Below, piece after piece: positions 46,518-54,606 of a DNA stretch of 64,000 nucleotides. The notes under the pieces are model-generated. The model was not told the DNA's origin. It saw nothing but the letters and a program-made list of their open reading frames with translations, and did no database searches. Position 1 is the first letter of the stretch, and every line of letters starts with the position of its first letter. This DNA comes from Novosphingobium resinovorum (GTDB lineage: Bacteria > Pseudomonadota > Alphaproteobacteria > Sphingomonadales > Sphingomonadaceae), in contig NZ_BSFC01000011.1 in the NCBI RefSeq assembly GCF_027922145.1, forward strand, positions 724,631-788,630, read 5' to 3'. The translations under genes and the position numbers were made by a program.

Positions 46518-47105
46518 GTGTCGAAGATTGCCGCGATAATCGGGCGGATTTTGATCGCCCTCATCTTCATATTTTCCGGGGCGGGCAAGCTCGCCGACAT
46601 ATCCGCGACCGAGACGATGATCGTCGCCGCCGGTCTGCCCTCGGGCCTTGCCATTCCCACCGGGCTGTTCGAACTGCTGGCGGGGCTGTGCCTTGCCGCC
46701 GGGTTCATGGTGCGGCTGGTGGCGGTGCTGCTGGCCGGGTTCACCGCGCTGACGATCCTGTTCTTCCACGCGCAGTTCGGCGACCCGATGCAGCGGGTCA
46801 TGGCGCTCAAGAACCTTGCGATGATCGGCGGCCTCGCGCTGGCCTTTGCCCATAGCCAGATGTGGAGCCACTACTACGCCATCGCCCGCGAGCGCCGGGG
46901 CGAGATCGCCGCACGCGACGCCGATGCCCGGGTGCGCGACGCCGAACTGCGCGCCGCGCGCGCCGAAGCCCGCGCCGATGCCCTCGCGCAGGGACAGGTC
47001 GCTTCGGCTCACGAACCGCGCACCGTTGTCACCGATGTCAACCATGACGGTGTGCCAGAGGTTCGCCGCGCGGGCTGGCGCAACCGCCGCTGGTTCGACT
47101 GGTAA
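46518..47105 (+). CDS. DoxX family membrane protein with charged C-terminal tail
   Basis: A 195-aa protein starting with GTG after GGGAG. The first 120 residues are the four-helix DoxX domain (GRILIALIFIFSGAGKLAD, GLFELLAGLCLAAGF). The rest is a helix rich in Glu, Arg and Ala (AIARERRGEIAARDADARVRD), likely a coiled coil, and a short VTDVNHDGVPEVRR tail. DoxX proteins take part in redox or sulfur handling at the membrane. The long tail is unusual for the family. Confidence 0.8.
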   Translation: MSKIAAIIGRILIALIFIFSGAGKLADISATETMIVAAGLPSGLAIPTGLFELLAGLCLAAGFMVRLVAVLLAGFTALTILFFHAQFGDPMQRVMALKNLAMIGGLALAFAHSQMWSHYYAIARERRGEIAARDADARVRDAELRAARAEARADALAQGQVASAHEPRTVVTDVNHDGVPEVRRAGWRNRRWFDW

Positions 47106-47133
47106 GCTCGGCATGCTGGCCGCTGCTGCTCAC

Positions 47134-48921
47134 TCACTGCAGCGGCCAGAAGTGAATGATGAGTGGCGTGCCCAGCACCAGCACCAGCAGCGACAGCGGC
47201 GCTCCCAATCGCGCGTAGTCGCCGAAACGATAGCCTCCCGGCCCCATGACCAGCGTGTTGCACTGGTGCCCGATCGGCGTCAGGAAGTCGCACCCCGCAC
47301 CAATCGCTGTGGCCATGAGGAAGGCGTCCGGTCGATAGCCGAGATCGTCGGCGAAAACCGCCGAGATCGGCGCCATGACAAGCACGGTAGCGGCATTGTT
47401 GAGGAATGGTGTCACCGCCATCGAAGACGCCAGGACGAGCGCCACCGCGCCCCATGGCGGCATATCTCGTGCCAGTGCCGCCAGTTCCGTCGCCATGACG
47501 TCGGATGCCCCGGTCGATTGAAGCGTCCCACTGACCGGGATCAGCGCCCCCAGCATGATCAGGATCGGCCATTCGACCGCCTCGTAGGCATCGTCGACCG
47601 GGAGCGCTCCGGTAATCACGACGAGCCCTGCTCCGGCAAAAAACGCCGGTGCCACCGGCAGCAATCCGGTCGCCGTCGCCAGCATCGCGGCGGCCAGGAT
47701 CGCCACCGCCAGCCAGCCTTTGCGCGTCGCTCCCAGCGCGATCTGCCGCTGCGCCAGCGGGAGCACGCCCAGTTGCCGCAACCTCCCCGGCATCGCCGAC
47801 AACACCCCTTGCAGCACGATCACATCGCCCGGCTGCATGAGGATGCTGGCGGGTTTCGCGCGCAGGCTCTCACCCTCGCGCGAAATGGCAACGAGTCTCA
47901 GGCCCATCCGCTCGCGCAGCATGAGTCGACTTGCCGAACTCCCCGCCAATGCCGAGCGGGCGGTGACGACCCCTTCGATCACCCCCACGTGATCACGCGC
48001 GCGTGCGGTGTGCTCGTCCTCGTCGCCGTCGAGATCATGGCCACTGGGATCAAGCCCTCCCGCGGCTACCGCACGCTCTAGCGCATCCGGATCACCCGCG
48101 AGGATCAGAACATCGTCTTCAACCAGTACGAGGTCGGGGCGCACGTCTCCGGCAAGGCCACGGCGCAACACGGCCGTAACCTCGACCTCTCCGTCATGCT
48201 CCTTGAGAAATGCGGCGACGGTGCCGCCGACGACGGGAGCCTCCTCGCGAACCCGCGCCTCGATCGTATAGTCCGCGATGTCGAGCGCCTCTCCCATGGT
48301 CGCCGCCGCGCGCCTGTCGGCAGGTAACAGGCGATAGCACAGCCGCAGAAAGACGAGGCCGATGACCAGCAGGCCCAGACCGGTCGGCAAATAGTCGAAC
48401 ATCTCGAAGGGCTCGCCGATCATCTGCTCGCGCACGCGGCTGACGATGATATTGGGCGACGTCCCGACCAGCGTGGTAAGCCCGCCAAGCAGCGCCGCGA
48501 ACGACATCGGCATGAGGAAGCGGGAAGGATTGGTGCCGCTCTTGCGGCCGAGTTGTCCGGCAGCCGGCATCAGCATTGCGAGTGCGCCAATGTTCTTGAT
48601 CAGCCCCGAGGCAAGCCCGACCGATGCCGTGAGCACCAGCAATTGCGCCCCCGTCCGTGAGAGCCATCGTCCTGCCCATGCGACGGCCTTCTCGATCAAG
48701 CCGGACCGCTGAACGGCGGCCGAAAGCACCAGGGCCGAGCCCACGATAATGACGATGTCGTCTGAAAAGCCGAGGAAAGCCTTTTCCGGACTGACCAGCC
48801 CCAGAGCCATCCCCGCGAGCAACGCAATGACCGCGGTTACATCGTAACGAAAGCGACCCCAGATAAAAAGGGCCATCATGGCGCAGAGCAGAGCAATCGA
48901 CAGGCATTGCTGAAAGGTCAT
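47134..48921 (-). CDS. SLC13 family permease with two TrkA-C domains
   Basis: A 595-aa membrane protein. Two blocks of about five to six transmembrane helices (residues 1-190 and 390-595) enclose two regulatory RCK_C (TrkA-C) domains. Family landmarks: KNIGALAMLMPAA, MSFAALLGGLTTLVGTSPNIIVS and the second-half FLNNAATVLVMAPI. These are anion permeases (dicarboxylate or sulfate). The start MTFQQC at 48921 is used. Confidence 0.9.
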   Translation of the reverse strand: MTFQQCLSIALLCAMMALFIWGRFRYDVTAVIALLAGMALGLVSPEKAFLGFSDDIVIIVGSALVLSAAVQRSGLIEKAVAWAGRWLSRTGAQLLVLTASVGLASGLIKNIGALAMLMPAAGQLGRKSGTNPSRFLMPMSFAALLGGLTTLVGTSPNIIVSRVREQMIGEPFEMFDYLPTGLGLLVIGLVFLRLCYRLLPADRRAAATMGEALDIADYTIEARVREEAPVVGGTVAAFLKEHDGEVEVTAVLRRGLAGDVRPDLVLVEDDVLILAGDPDALERAVAAGGLDPSGHDLDGDEDEHTARARDHVGVIEGVVTARSALAGSSASRLMLRERMGLRLVAISREGESLRAKPASILMQPGDVIVLQGVLSAMPGRLRQLGVLPLAQRQIALGATRKGWLAVAILAAAMLATATGLLPVAPAFFAGAGLVVITGALPVDDAYEAVEWPILIMLGALIPVSGTLQSTGASDVMATELAALARDMPPWGAVALVLASSMAVTPFLNNAATVLVMAPISAVFADDLGYRPDAFLMATAIGAGCDFLTPIGHQCNTLVMGPGGYRFGDYARLGAPLSLLVLVLGTPLIIHFWPLQ

Positions 48922-49038
48922 CGGGCCTCGGGACGACAGGGGACGCAAGGCAGGAAATGCACAGGGACGTCTGCGGTGCCCGGTTGAACCATTGACGAGG
49001 CGGCCGAGAGGCGGCAATAGCCCCCCAGCGCAAGGCGC

Positions 49039-49114
49039 GGGCGGTTAGCTCAGTTGGTAGAGCATCTCGTTTACACCGAGAGGGTCGGGGGTTCGAGCCC
49101 CTCACCGCCCACCA
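49039..49114 (+). tRNA. tRNA-Val (TAC)
   Basis: Complete cloverleaf: acceptor GGGCGGT, D-arm GCTCAGTTGGTAGAGC, anticodon loop TTTACAC (anticodon TAC), T-arm GGGGGTTCGAGCCCC, encoded CCA. Confidence 0.97.
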
Positions 49115-49229
49115 TATCCATTCATTTTCCAGAAAAATCAGGCCTTTTGGCTGCTCTGAAAAAAATCTGGCAAAGGCGATTGCACAGTTCGCCCTCCCCA
49201 TGTAAACGCCGCGCCTGCCCGCAAGGCAT

Positions 49230-49305
49230 GCCGCTTTAGCTCAGTTGGTAGAGCACATCATTCGTAATGATGGGGTCACGTGTTCGAGTCACGTAAGCGG
49301 CACCA
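49230..49305 (+). tRNA. tRNA-Thr (CGT), integration target
   Basis: Complete cloverleaf: acceptor GCCGCTT, D-arm GCTCAGTTGGTAGAGC, anticodon loop TTCGTAA (anticodon CGT), T-arm CACGTGTTCGAGTCACG with encoded CCA. The anticodon loop through the 3' end is repeated exactly at 63780, marking it as the attachment site of the following element. The tRNA remains whole. Confidence 0.97.
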
Positions 49306-49326
49306 CCTTCCTAAAGGCACTTCCAC
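49261..49326 (+). repeat. attL: 66-bp direct repeat in tRNA-Thr
   Basis: The 66 bases from TTCGTAATGATGGGG to GGCACTTCCAC are identical to 63780-63845. The repeat covers 45 nt of the tRNA gene 3' end and 21 nt beyond. Confidence 0.93.
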
Positions 49327-49757
49327 CCATACATCGGCGGTTTCCCAGGCAAAGTGGCTTTCCCCTTGGGGAGCGCTTGGGTCAAGACTGGGACGCTTTC
49401 AGAAGCTTTTTGCGCGTTGCCCGTGCCACACCCGTTTTCAGAACGTACAGGGAATGATTGTTGGGCAAAGAACCTCCCAACGCCGTTCATGCTGATCAGT
49501 GCCTTAATGGGTTGGAAAAGATGCAAGCTGCTTTCGCCGATGCCATCGCAGAAGGCTAACGGTTCTACAGCTATGCCGATTCCAGCTTTTAGCTGCCGGG
49601 AGGGATGAGGTGGAGGCCTAATTCGGCGTAATCTCCCGCTTCGTCTGTGCGCTCAAGCAGCGTGGCCTTCATTAATCTGCTATCACTCTTAGCCATTGCT
49701 ATTGAACAATAATGCCCCGCCACTACCTTAGCTTCAGTTCCGACGCGGCAGGTGTGA

Positions 49758-50675
49758 ATGGCGTACCCGATCGAAAACAAACTTGTGGTGGGAATCACGT
49801 CCACCGCGCTGTTCGATTTCTCTCTTGAGCATCAGATTTACGAGCAAGAAGGTATCGAAGCCTTCAAGCGTTATCAAGAAGCCAATCGGGCAAAGCTGCC
49901 TGAGCCTGGAGCAGCTTTCCCGTTCATCAAGCGCTTGCTCCATCTCAACCGCCTTTTCCCGGAAGAATCTCCGGTAGAAGTTGTCATCCTATCCCGCAAC
50001 GATCCCCAAGCCGGGCTTCGTATGATGGATGCTGTTCCCCAGTACGATCTCGACATCACCAGAGCGTTTTTCCTCTCCGGCGCTGATCCCTACCCCTACA
50101 TGAAGGCGGTCAACGCCTGCCTTTACCTTAGCACCAACAAGGAAGAAGTCCGATCTGCTGTCGCGGAGGGGCACCCGGCAGGATTTGTCCTACCGTGCGC
50201 CACTTCCAACGACGACCTCGATACCCAACTACGAATTGCGTTCGACTTCGATGGCGTCCTTGTCGATGACGAAGCAGAAAGCCAGTACGCTGACGGCGGC
50301 TTGCCTCTGTTTCACCACTACGAAACCATGAATAAGGATCGCCCGTTGAAGGGCGGCCCCTTGATGCCTTTGTTGCAAAAGATTTCAAACATTCAAAAGA
50401 TTGAGAAGGCCCGGTCGGTAAACGACCCGCTCAAGGCCGTTCGTGTCTCGATCGTGACCGCCCGCAATGCCCCTGCGCATGAGCGGATGATGAACACACT
50501 GCTGCATGAAGGCATTGAGGTCGACGAGCTATTTCTGACAGGAGGTATCGAAAAGAAAAACATCTTGGACGTCCTCAAGCCCCAAATCTTCTTCGATGAT
50601 CAACTCGGCCATCTTGAACCTGCTGCCGAAAACACGCCGTGCGTGCATATACCTTTCGGAATAAGGAATCAGTGA
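49758..50675 (+). CDS. 5'-nucleotidase, cytosolic type I (PF06189-like)
   Basis: A 305-aa protein with the pattern of the cN-I family known from animals and scattered bacteria. The segments seen are LVVGITSTALFDFS, the PFIKRLLHLNRLFPEESPVEVVILSRNDPQAGLRM block (two parts), LFLSGADPYPYMKAVNACLYLS, the HAD-like acidic motif AFDFDGVLVDDEAE and a final PQIFFDDQLGHLE. It would dephosphorylate nucleoside 5'-monophosphates in the cytosol. It is the first gene of the island and stands alone. A role in nucleotide depletion during phage attack is only a guess. Confidence 0.8.
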   Translation: MAYPIENKLVVGITSTALFDFSLEHQIYEQEGIEAFKRYQEANRAKLPEPGAAFPFIKRLLHLNRLFPEESPVEVVILSRNDPQAGLRMMDAVPQYDLDITRAFFLSGADPYPYMKAVNACLYLSTNKEEVRSAVAEGHPAGFVLPCATSNDDLDTQLRIAFDFDGVLVDDEAESQYADGGLPLFHHYETMNKDRPLKGGPLMPLLQKISNIQKIEKARSVNDPLKAVRVSIVTARNAPAHERMMNTLLHEGIEVDELFLTGGIEKKNILDVLKPQIFFDDQLGHLEPAAENTPCVHIPFGIRNQ

Positions 50676-50881
50676 GGACCGGTTTCCGCATCGGCAGGCG
50701 CTGAAATGGGACCCCTTTTCCGAAGCTAACGGTTGTGCGCGTGTCGCGACCCCGCGACTTCGAAGCCGTGCCGTGCTTCTGGGCTGAGTCTGCTCGGCGT
50801 CAATGTCGAGAGCCTCGCATATGACGGCATTTCCCGGAGCGCTCACATCTCTCGATAAATTGAAACACGTTTGGAATCGGA

Positions 50882-51355
50882 TCACGCGATAGAAAGAACT
50901 TTTGCAATCAACCAAGTCAACGCCGCAGTGCCAGCCGATGCCTGGATGGCGATAAATATCATTATGCCGGAGAGCATTGCAGCGTGCTGACCGAAGGTTG
51001 CGTTGTCGATGAACAGTAGTGTCGCCCCGACCGCCGACATCGCGACTAGCCAGAAAATGGAGCCATTCGAGGCTTTAGATAGGTCCGCATAAGACTTCGA
51101 TTCGCGCAAGAGCAGAAATTTCTCCGAAGCGGTTATTGCGAAAAGAAGAGTCACAGTTGCGATGATAAATCCCAGCAACGATGTCCCAACCGTCACCATC
51201 AACTCTGACGCCTTCGTGAAATCTTCATATCTGAATTTGAATAATGCCGGAAACCCATACTTGTGCGCGTTCGGCAAGAGATAGGCCGCAGTTATGGCGA
51301 AGATGGAATTACAGTACGGTCTTTTTGACCAATATATAGTTCCTAATCTTTCCAA
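50882..51355 (-). CDS. Multi-pass membrane protein, second gene of a two-gene unit
   Basis: A 157-aa protein of unknown family with three strong hydrophobic helices: about residues 53-75 (VTVGTSLLGFIIATVTLLFA), 99-119 (FWLVAMSAVGATLLFI) and 128-155 (GIMIFIAIQASAGTAALTW), and a weaker N-terminal one. No enzyme motif. The frame starts with TTG at 51355 preceded by CAGGG; this overlaps the end of the 306-aa gene by 13 nt, so translation is probably coupled. The next methionine is at residue 53. Base composition is AT-rich compared with the chromosome. Confidence 0.65.
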   Translation of the reverse strand: MERLGTIYWSKRPYCNSIFAITAAYLLPNAHKYGFPALFKFRYEDFTKASELMVTVGTSLLGFIIATVTLLFAITASEKFLLLRESKSYADLSKASNGSIFWLVAMSAVGATLLFIDNATFGQHAAMLSGIMIFIAIQASAGTAALTWLIAKVLSIA

Positions 51356-52263
51356 AGCCCTGTCCCCCGCGCAGCATTTGCTATTGCCTCCTTTCGCTGA
51401 AGGTATGCCAATTCTATAGCTTCGAACGCTGCTGCGCTATCAATGCTTCTTGCTTTATACGACGGTTTTTTAAATTCAACGTCAGCTATCAAATAATCTT
51501 CAAGCAAGTCTAAGAATTTTGATTTTCCTGTTGTGGAATCTTTGCCCTTGATTTTTAGTTTCTCGAAATCGCGATCTTGATCAGACCTTTTTATGAGGTC
51601 CATCAAATTGATGGCTATTCGCTTCAGAATACCATCTTCTGGATTGCGAGAGTTGAAATAGACTCCAACTGTTTTTGACGAATTCACCTTTGTTTGCGCT
51701 TGAAGGGCGGCATAGAGGTTTGAATCAGCGCGCTTGACGAGACTGACATTATCGACAGGGATTTCAATTTCCAGAAATCGAACGTCCGCCATCTGCTCGA
51801 TCAATTCAGCGACATCTCGCTCAAATAGCCTTTGGAAGCGTGGAGTGTGAGGTAAATTCTTACCTTTGAACAGCAGGTACTCTCCGAGCTTTCGCAAACG
51901 GGGAGCATCACGATTAAATTCTGCTGCAACGAAACCGTCTGAAAAGATAACTATGTGGCAGACGTCGATGAGGCCCGCATCTTCAGCTATAGATAGCGTT
52001 TTCTTTACGCCACCACGTTCAATAGCTGGCAAGTTGTCACGTCTCGTGCGACCAAACTCTATTTTTAGCGGGTAGTCAAAGGAGTGGGGCAACACGCTCA
52101 GCAAGGAGTCATCAGACATATCGGGCTGGTAACGCCCCTGCCCAACCCAGGGCAACCCATCGATTACACGAAGACAATCCGGCAAAAGCGGCAAATATTC
52201 TTCCGCGTGTGCCAATCGGAAAAAGTGAACTCGCCGCGTGATCGTCGGAATTCTTTGTGTCAT
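51343..52263 (-). CDS. Unrecognised 306-aa soluble protein, first gene of a two-gene unit
   Basis: I cannot assign this to a family with confidence. It is soluble, begins ITRRVHFFRLAHAEEYLPL, has a central strand-rich part (CHIVIFSDGFVAAEFNRDAPRL, VRFLEIEIPVDNVSLVKRADS) and ends in a lysine-rich helical region (FEKLKIKGKDSTTGKSKFLDLL, then AFEAIELAYLQRKEAIANAA). No transmembrane segment. It is followed with a 13-nt overlap by the membrane protein and is preceded by a promoter with a palindrome. The arrangement resembles sensor-plus-membrane-effector pairs of defence systems. Confidence 0.7.
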   Translation of the reverse strand: MTQRIPTITRRVHFFRLAHAEEYLPLLPDCLRVIDGLPWVGQGRYQPDMSDDSLLSVLPHSFDYPLKIEFGRTRRDNLPAIERGGVKKTLSIAEDAGLIDVCHIVIFSDGFVAAEFNRDAPRLRKLGEYLLFKGKNLPHTPRFQRLFERDVAELIEQMADVRFLEIEIPVDNVSLVKRADSNLYAALQAQTKVNSSKTVGVYFNSRNPEDGILKRIAINLMDLIKRSDQDRDFEKLKIKGKDSTTGKSKFLDLLEDYLIADVEFKKPSYKARSIDSAAAFEAIELAYLQRKEAIANAARGTGLWKD

Positions 52264-52333
52264 TCCGGCATCTTAGTAGTGACTGTGGGAAGGTAAAGCC
52301 ACTTAACATTCTATTTCGCGCAAATTTGAGTAT

Positions 52334-52362
52334 CTTATATGGTTATGATATATCATATCCAA
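52334..52362 (-). promoter_or_regulatory. Promoter with 20-bp palindromic operator for the two-gene unit
   Basis: On the minus strand a -35-like TTGGAT (52362-52357) and a -10 TATAAG (52339-52334) are exactly 17 nt apart. The 20-bp sequence 52341-52360 is a palindrome with one mismatched pair, with TATGATATATCATA as perfect core, and fills the spacer. This is the usual place for a repressor site. It lies 71 nt upstream of the ATG at 52263 and just downstream of the XRE gene. Confidence 0.6.
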
Positions 52363-52383
52363 AATATTTGCGGATAATCTGCT

Positions 52384-52587
52384 TCAGTCTAGTAGATCCC
52401 CCAAGGCACACTTCAGCGCTTTGGCGACGCGCTCAACCACGGTGATGGTTGGGTTCTTCACCCGCCGCTCAATGCCGCTGATGTAGGTTCGATCAAGCCC
52501 AGCCTCATCGGCAAGCACCTCTTGCGACCAGCCGCGCTCCTTGCGCAACCGTTTCATGTTGGTCGCTAATCTTTGCCGGACGTCCAT
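52384..52587 (-). CDS. Small XRE-family helix-turn-helix regulator
   Basis: A 67-aa single-domain Cro/CI-type protein: RLATNMKRLRKERGWSQEVLADEAGLDRTYISGIERRVKNPTITVV shows the five-helix HTH with the Q and the recognition helix, ending ALKCALGDLLD. Size fits C-proteins of restriction-modification systems and phage-type repressors. It is encoded upstream of, and in the same direction as, the two-gene unit, and is divergent from the DUF805 gene, so it may control either or itself. Confidence 0.9.
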   Translation of the reverse strand: MDVRQRLATNMKRLRKERGWSQEVLADEAGLDRTYISGIERRVKNPTITVVERVAKALKCALGDLLD

Positions 52588-52716
52588 CCACCAGCATCAG
52601 CCGGAATGAAGACGATCCGACCACGGACTATGAATCTCATTTTTACTGGCATCACGGCGACGTTCCGATAATTGCATCGGCGCGATCGTCATTTCACGAC
52701 ATTAGGGGACAGCCAC

Positions 52717-53280
52717 ATGATTGACGAAGAAGCTCTGCGGAGCATCGAGAAACTGCATCAGATGAAACAGGGCGGCATCATCTCCGAAGCCGACTTTGAG
52801 AAGGCCAAGCAAGACATCCTTCAGGGCAAGCCGAAGCAAAAACCAAGGGTCGCAGCGCCCACGGTCTTCACGCCCGAAAACTACGAGCACCCTGAAATGC
52901 CAGCGGTCAATGACCATGCCGCATGGTTCGTGCTGCCCTTGCGGCGCTATGCCGTATTCAGCGGTCGATCCGGTCGCCGGGAATTCTGGATGTTCCAGAT
53001 CGTAACCGTCGTGCTCACCTGTATCCTCTGGACCTCGCTCTTTGGCGAAGACGGCACAACCAATGTTGGGACGGCACTTGTTGCCGCCCTTGCCTCGCTC
53101 GTCTTCCTCGTTCCGCAACTCGCCTTGCAGGTCCGAAGGTTTCACGATCAGGATAAGTCCGGCTGGTTCGCCCTGCTGAACCTTGTGCCCTACTTCGGTC
53201 CGTTCATCGTGTTGCTGTTCATGCTGATCGACGGAACGCACGGGGAGAACCAGTATGGCCCTGATCCGTACAACCGTTGA
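52717..53280 (+). CDS. SHOCT-DUF805 membrane protein
   Basis: A 187-aa protein. The first 40 residues are a SHOCT-like helix pair (RSIEKLHQMKQGGIISEADFEKAKQDIL), followed by a linker and a DUF805 domain with FSGRSGRREFWMFQ, three hydrophobic helices, and QVRRFHDQDKSGWFALLNLVP and GENQYGPDP. DUF805 proteins are small integral membrane proteins of unknown role, often in phage-related loci. AGGGGA precedes the ATG at 52717. Confidence 0.88.
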   Translation: MIDEEALRSIEKLHQMKQGGIISEADFEKAKQDILQGKPKQKPRVAAPTVFTPENYEHPEMPAVNDHAAWFVLPLRRYAVFSGRSGRREFWMFQIVTVVLTCILWTSLFGEDGTTNVGTALVAALASLVFLVPQLALQVRRFHDQDKSGWFALLNLVPYFGPFIVLLFMLIDGTHGENQYGPDPYNR

Positions 53281-53386
53281 CGGCATGATCGGTCAACTCA
53301 TCGCTGGCGGGTTGCTTCTCTATGTCGGCGGCACCGGCATAGCCATCCTTGCAAGGGCACTCAGCCTATTCACGCTGATGCTCTAA
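53255..53386 (+). CDS. Small hydrophobic peptide, 43 aa
   Basis: This short frame overlaps the end of the DUF805 gene by 26 nt. It starts MALIRTTVDGMIGQLI and has one hydrophobic helix (AGGLLLYVGGTGIAILA), ending FTLML. A GGGAGAA site lies 8 nt before the ATG, and a terminator follows 24 nt after the stop, so it is likely the last gene of a short operon. Confidence 0.5.
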   Translation: MALIRTTVDGMIGQLIAGGLLLYVGGTGIAILARALSLFTLML

Positions 53387-53410
53387 CCACCCACCATCAC
53401 CATGCTCACC

Positions 53411-53443
53411 AAGGCTCTCGGATCACTCCGGGGGCCTTTTTTT
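53411..53443 (+). terminator. Rho-independent terminator
   Basis: An 11-bp stem with two GT pairs (AAGGCTCTCGG at 53411-53421 with CCGGGGGCCTT at 53428-53438), a 6-nt loop and a run of seven T up to 53443. Confidence 0.8.
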
Positions 53444-53456
53444 ATGGATCACGCAC

Positions 53457-53849
53457 ATGATCGTAATTCGCACCTATGCGGCCCTGTCCGACGCCTCGGC
53501 AGTGCTTGAAGGTAATCAGGTCCACGCCCTGCTGGAAGCCCACGTTGAACGGTTGGCAGAATACGCAGACTTCGACCTGACCGATCTTGCCATGTTCGCC
53601 ATCATCATGCCGGGAGATACCCTGGACAGCATCGAGGCAGAGCTTGGCCGGTCCCTCATCGACAGCGCCGGAACCTTCATCCAGCCCCCCGAAATAGTTC
53701 AAAAGCACAGCGACTGGTTCGAAGTGGCCTTCATCCTTTCCGATGACGGTTTCGGGCTTGTCCTCTTCGTGCCGATCGACCGTGGCACCGATGCAAAACT
53801 GATGGCTGCAACTGAAGCGGCCTTCGCAGAAGCAACGCAAGACCGCTGA
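53457..53849 (+). CDS. Hypothetical protein, 130 aa
   Basis: No family recognised. It is soluble and acidic, with alternating helices and strands: AVLEGNQVHALLEAHVERLAEYADFDLTDLAMF, then DTLDSIEAELGRSLIDSAG, and HSDWFEVAFILSDDGFGLVLFVP. The ending IDRGTDAKLMAATEAAFAEAT is helical. It resembles small proteins carried next to replication genes of plasmids and integrative elements, but I cannot name one. No clear ribosome binding site; the start comes 14 nt after the terminator. Confidence 0.6.
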   Translation: MIVIRTYAALSDASAVLEGNQVHALLEAHVERLAEYADFDLTDLAMFAIIMPGDTLDSIEAELGRSLIDSAGTFIQPPEIVQKHSDWFEVAFILSDDGFGLVLFVPIDRGTDAKLMAATEAAFAEATQDR

Positions 53850-53965
53850 CGGTCAACGGCCTCAGGGCACCTCACCTAACGCATAGCGGCCTTAGAGCCG
53901 TCATTTCTTTGCGCCTGTGCCTTCGCGGCATGGGCTTTTGTCATTTCTGGAATGGAGAAAATTCC

Positions 53966-54226
53966 ATGAAGATTGCCGGCTTCCTGTTCGCAGGCTTCCT
54001 CATACTCGCGGCTTTCCAGGCGGCGCTTACCGTCCTGACCTACTTCATCATCGGTTCAATCGTTATCGGCCTCATTACCCGACCATGGGAGACGATCGGC
54101 ATGCTGACGGCAATTGTCGTGCTTGGCCTTGTGTCGCGTTATCCGCTGCCGGGGGCGTTGTTGCTACTGGCCGTATGCATCGTAGCCGCCATGGCCAAAG
54201 CGGAAAGCAGAACCCCACTGCGCTAA
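53966..54226 (+). CDS. Small membrane protein, 86 aa
   Basis: Two to three hydrophobic helices (GFLFAGFLILAAFQAALTVL, IIGSIVIGLI and LTAIVVLGLVSRYPLPGALLLLAV) with a short Arg-ended tail. GGAGAA lies 8 nt before the ATG at 53966. Function unknown. The following gap 54227-54606 contains no gene I can support; it has the inverted pair GCCC-TTTC-GGGC just before the primase start. Confidence 0.6.
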   Translation: MKIAGFLFAGFLILAAFQAALTVLTYFIIGSIVIGLITRPWETIGMLTAIVVLGLVSRYPLPGALLLLAVCIVAAMAKAESRTPLR

Positions 54227-54606
54227 AGATGGTCGGCGTCGGCCTAACGTAAGGCGGTAGAGAGGGTAAGGGGGTAGGCGATGACCGCGACTTACCTACT
54301 TACCCGCTTTACCCCCTCTGACACGGCCCCGGCGGGAACCAGAAATCAAACTGCCATGTAAAAACCGGCTTGGCACGGTTTCCAATCTATGCTTAACACC
54401 CACCCGCTTTCGGGGCGTCTTTCATGGTCTGACCATGGATGACGTTAGCACATCACATCTCGGTCCTCGGACCACTACATCACATCAAATCATACCCGAA
54501 AAAACCGTTGCGTTCGCTTTGACAGGCGAGGTGCGTCTAGCGTTGTGCCAGACGTGTTTCCCTCCGGCGAGCGTGTGTTTTTTCAACCACTTAGCCCTTT
54601 CGGGCG

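Noticed and set aside
49354..49608. 84-aa frame just inside the left island end
   Set aside because: No conserved pattern, no ribosome binding site, and part of it lies in the att-flanking similarity.
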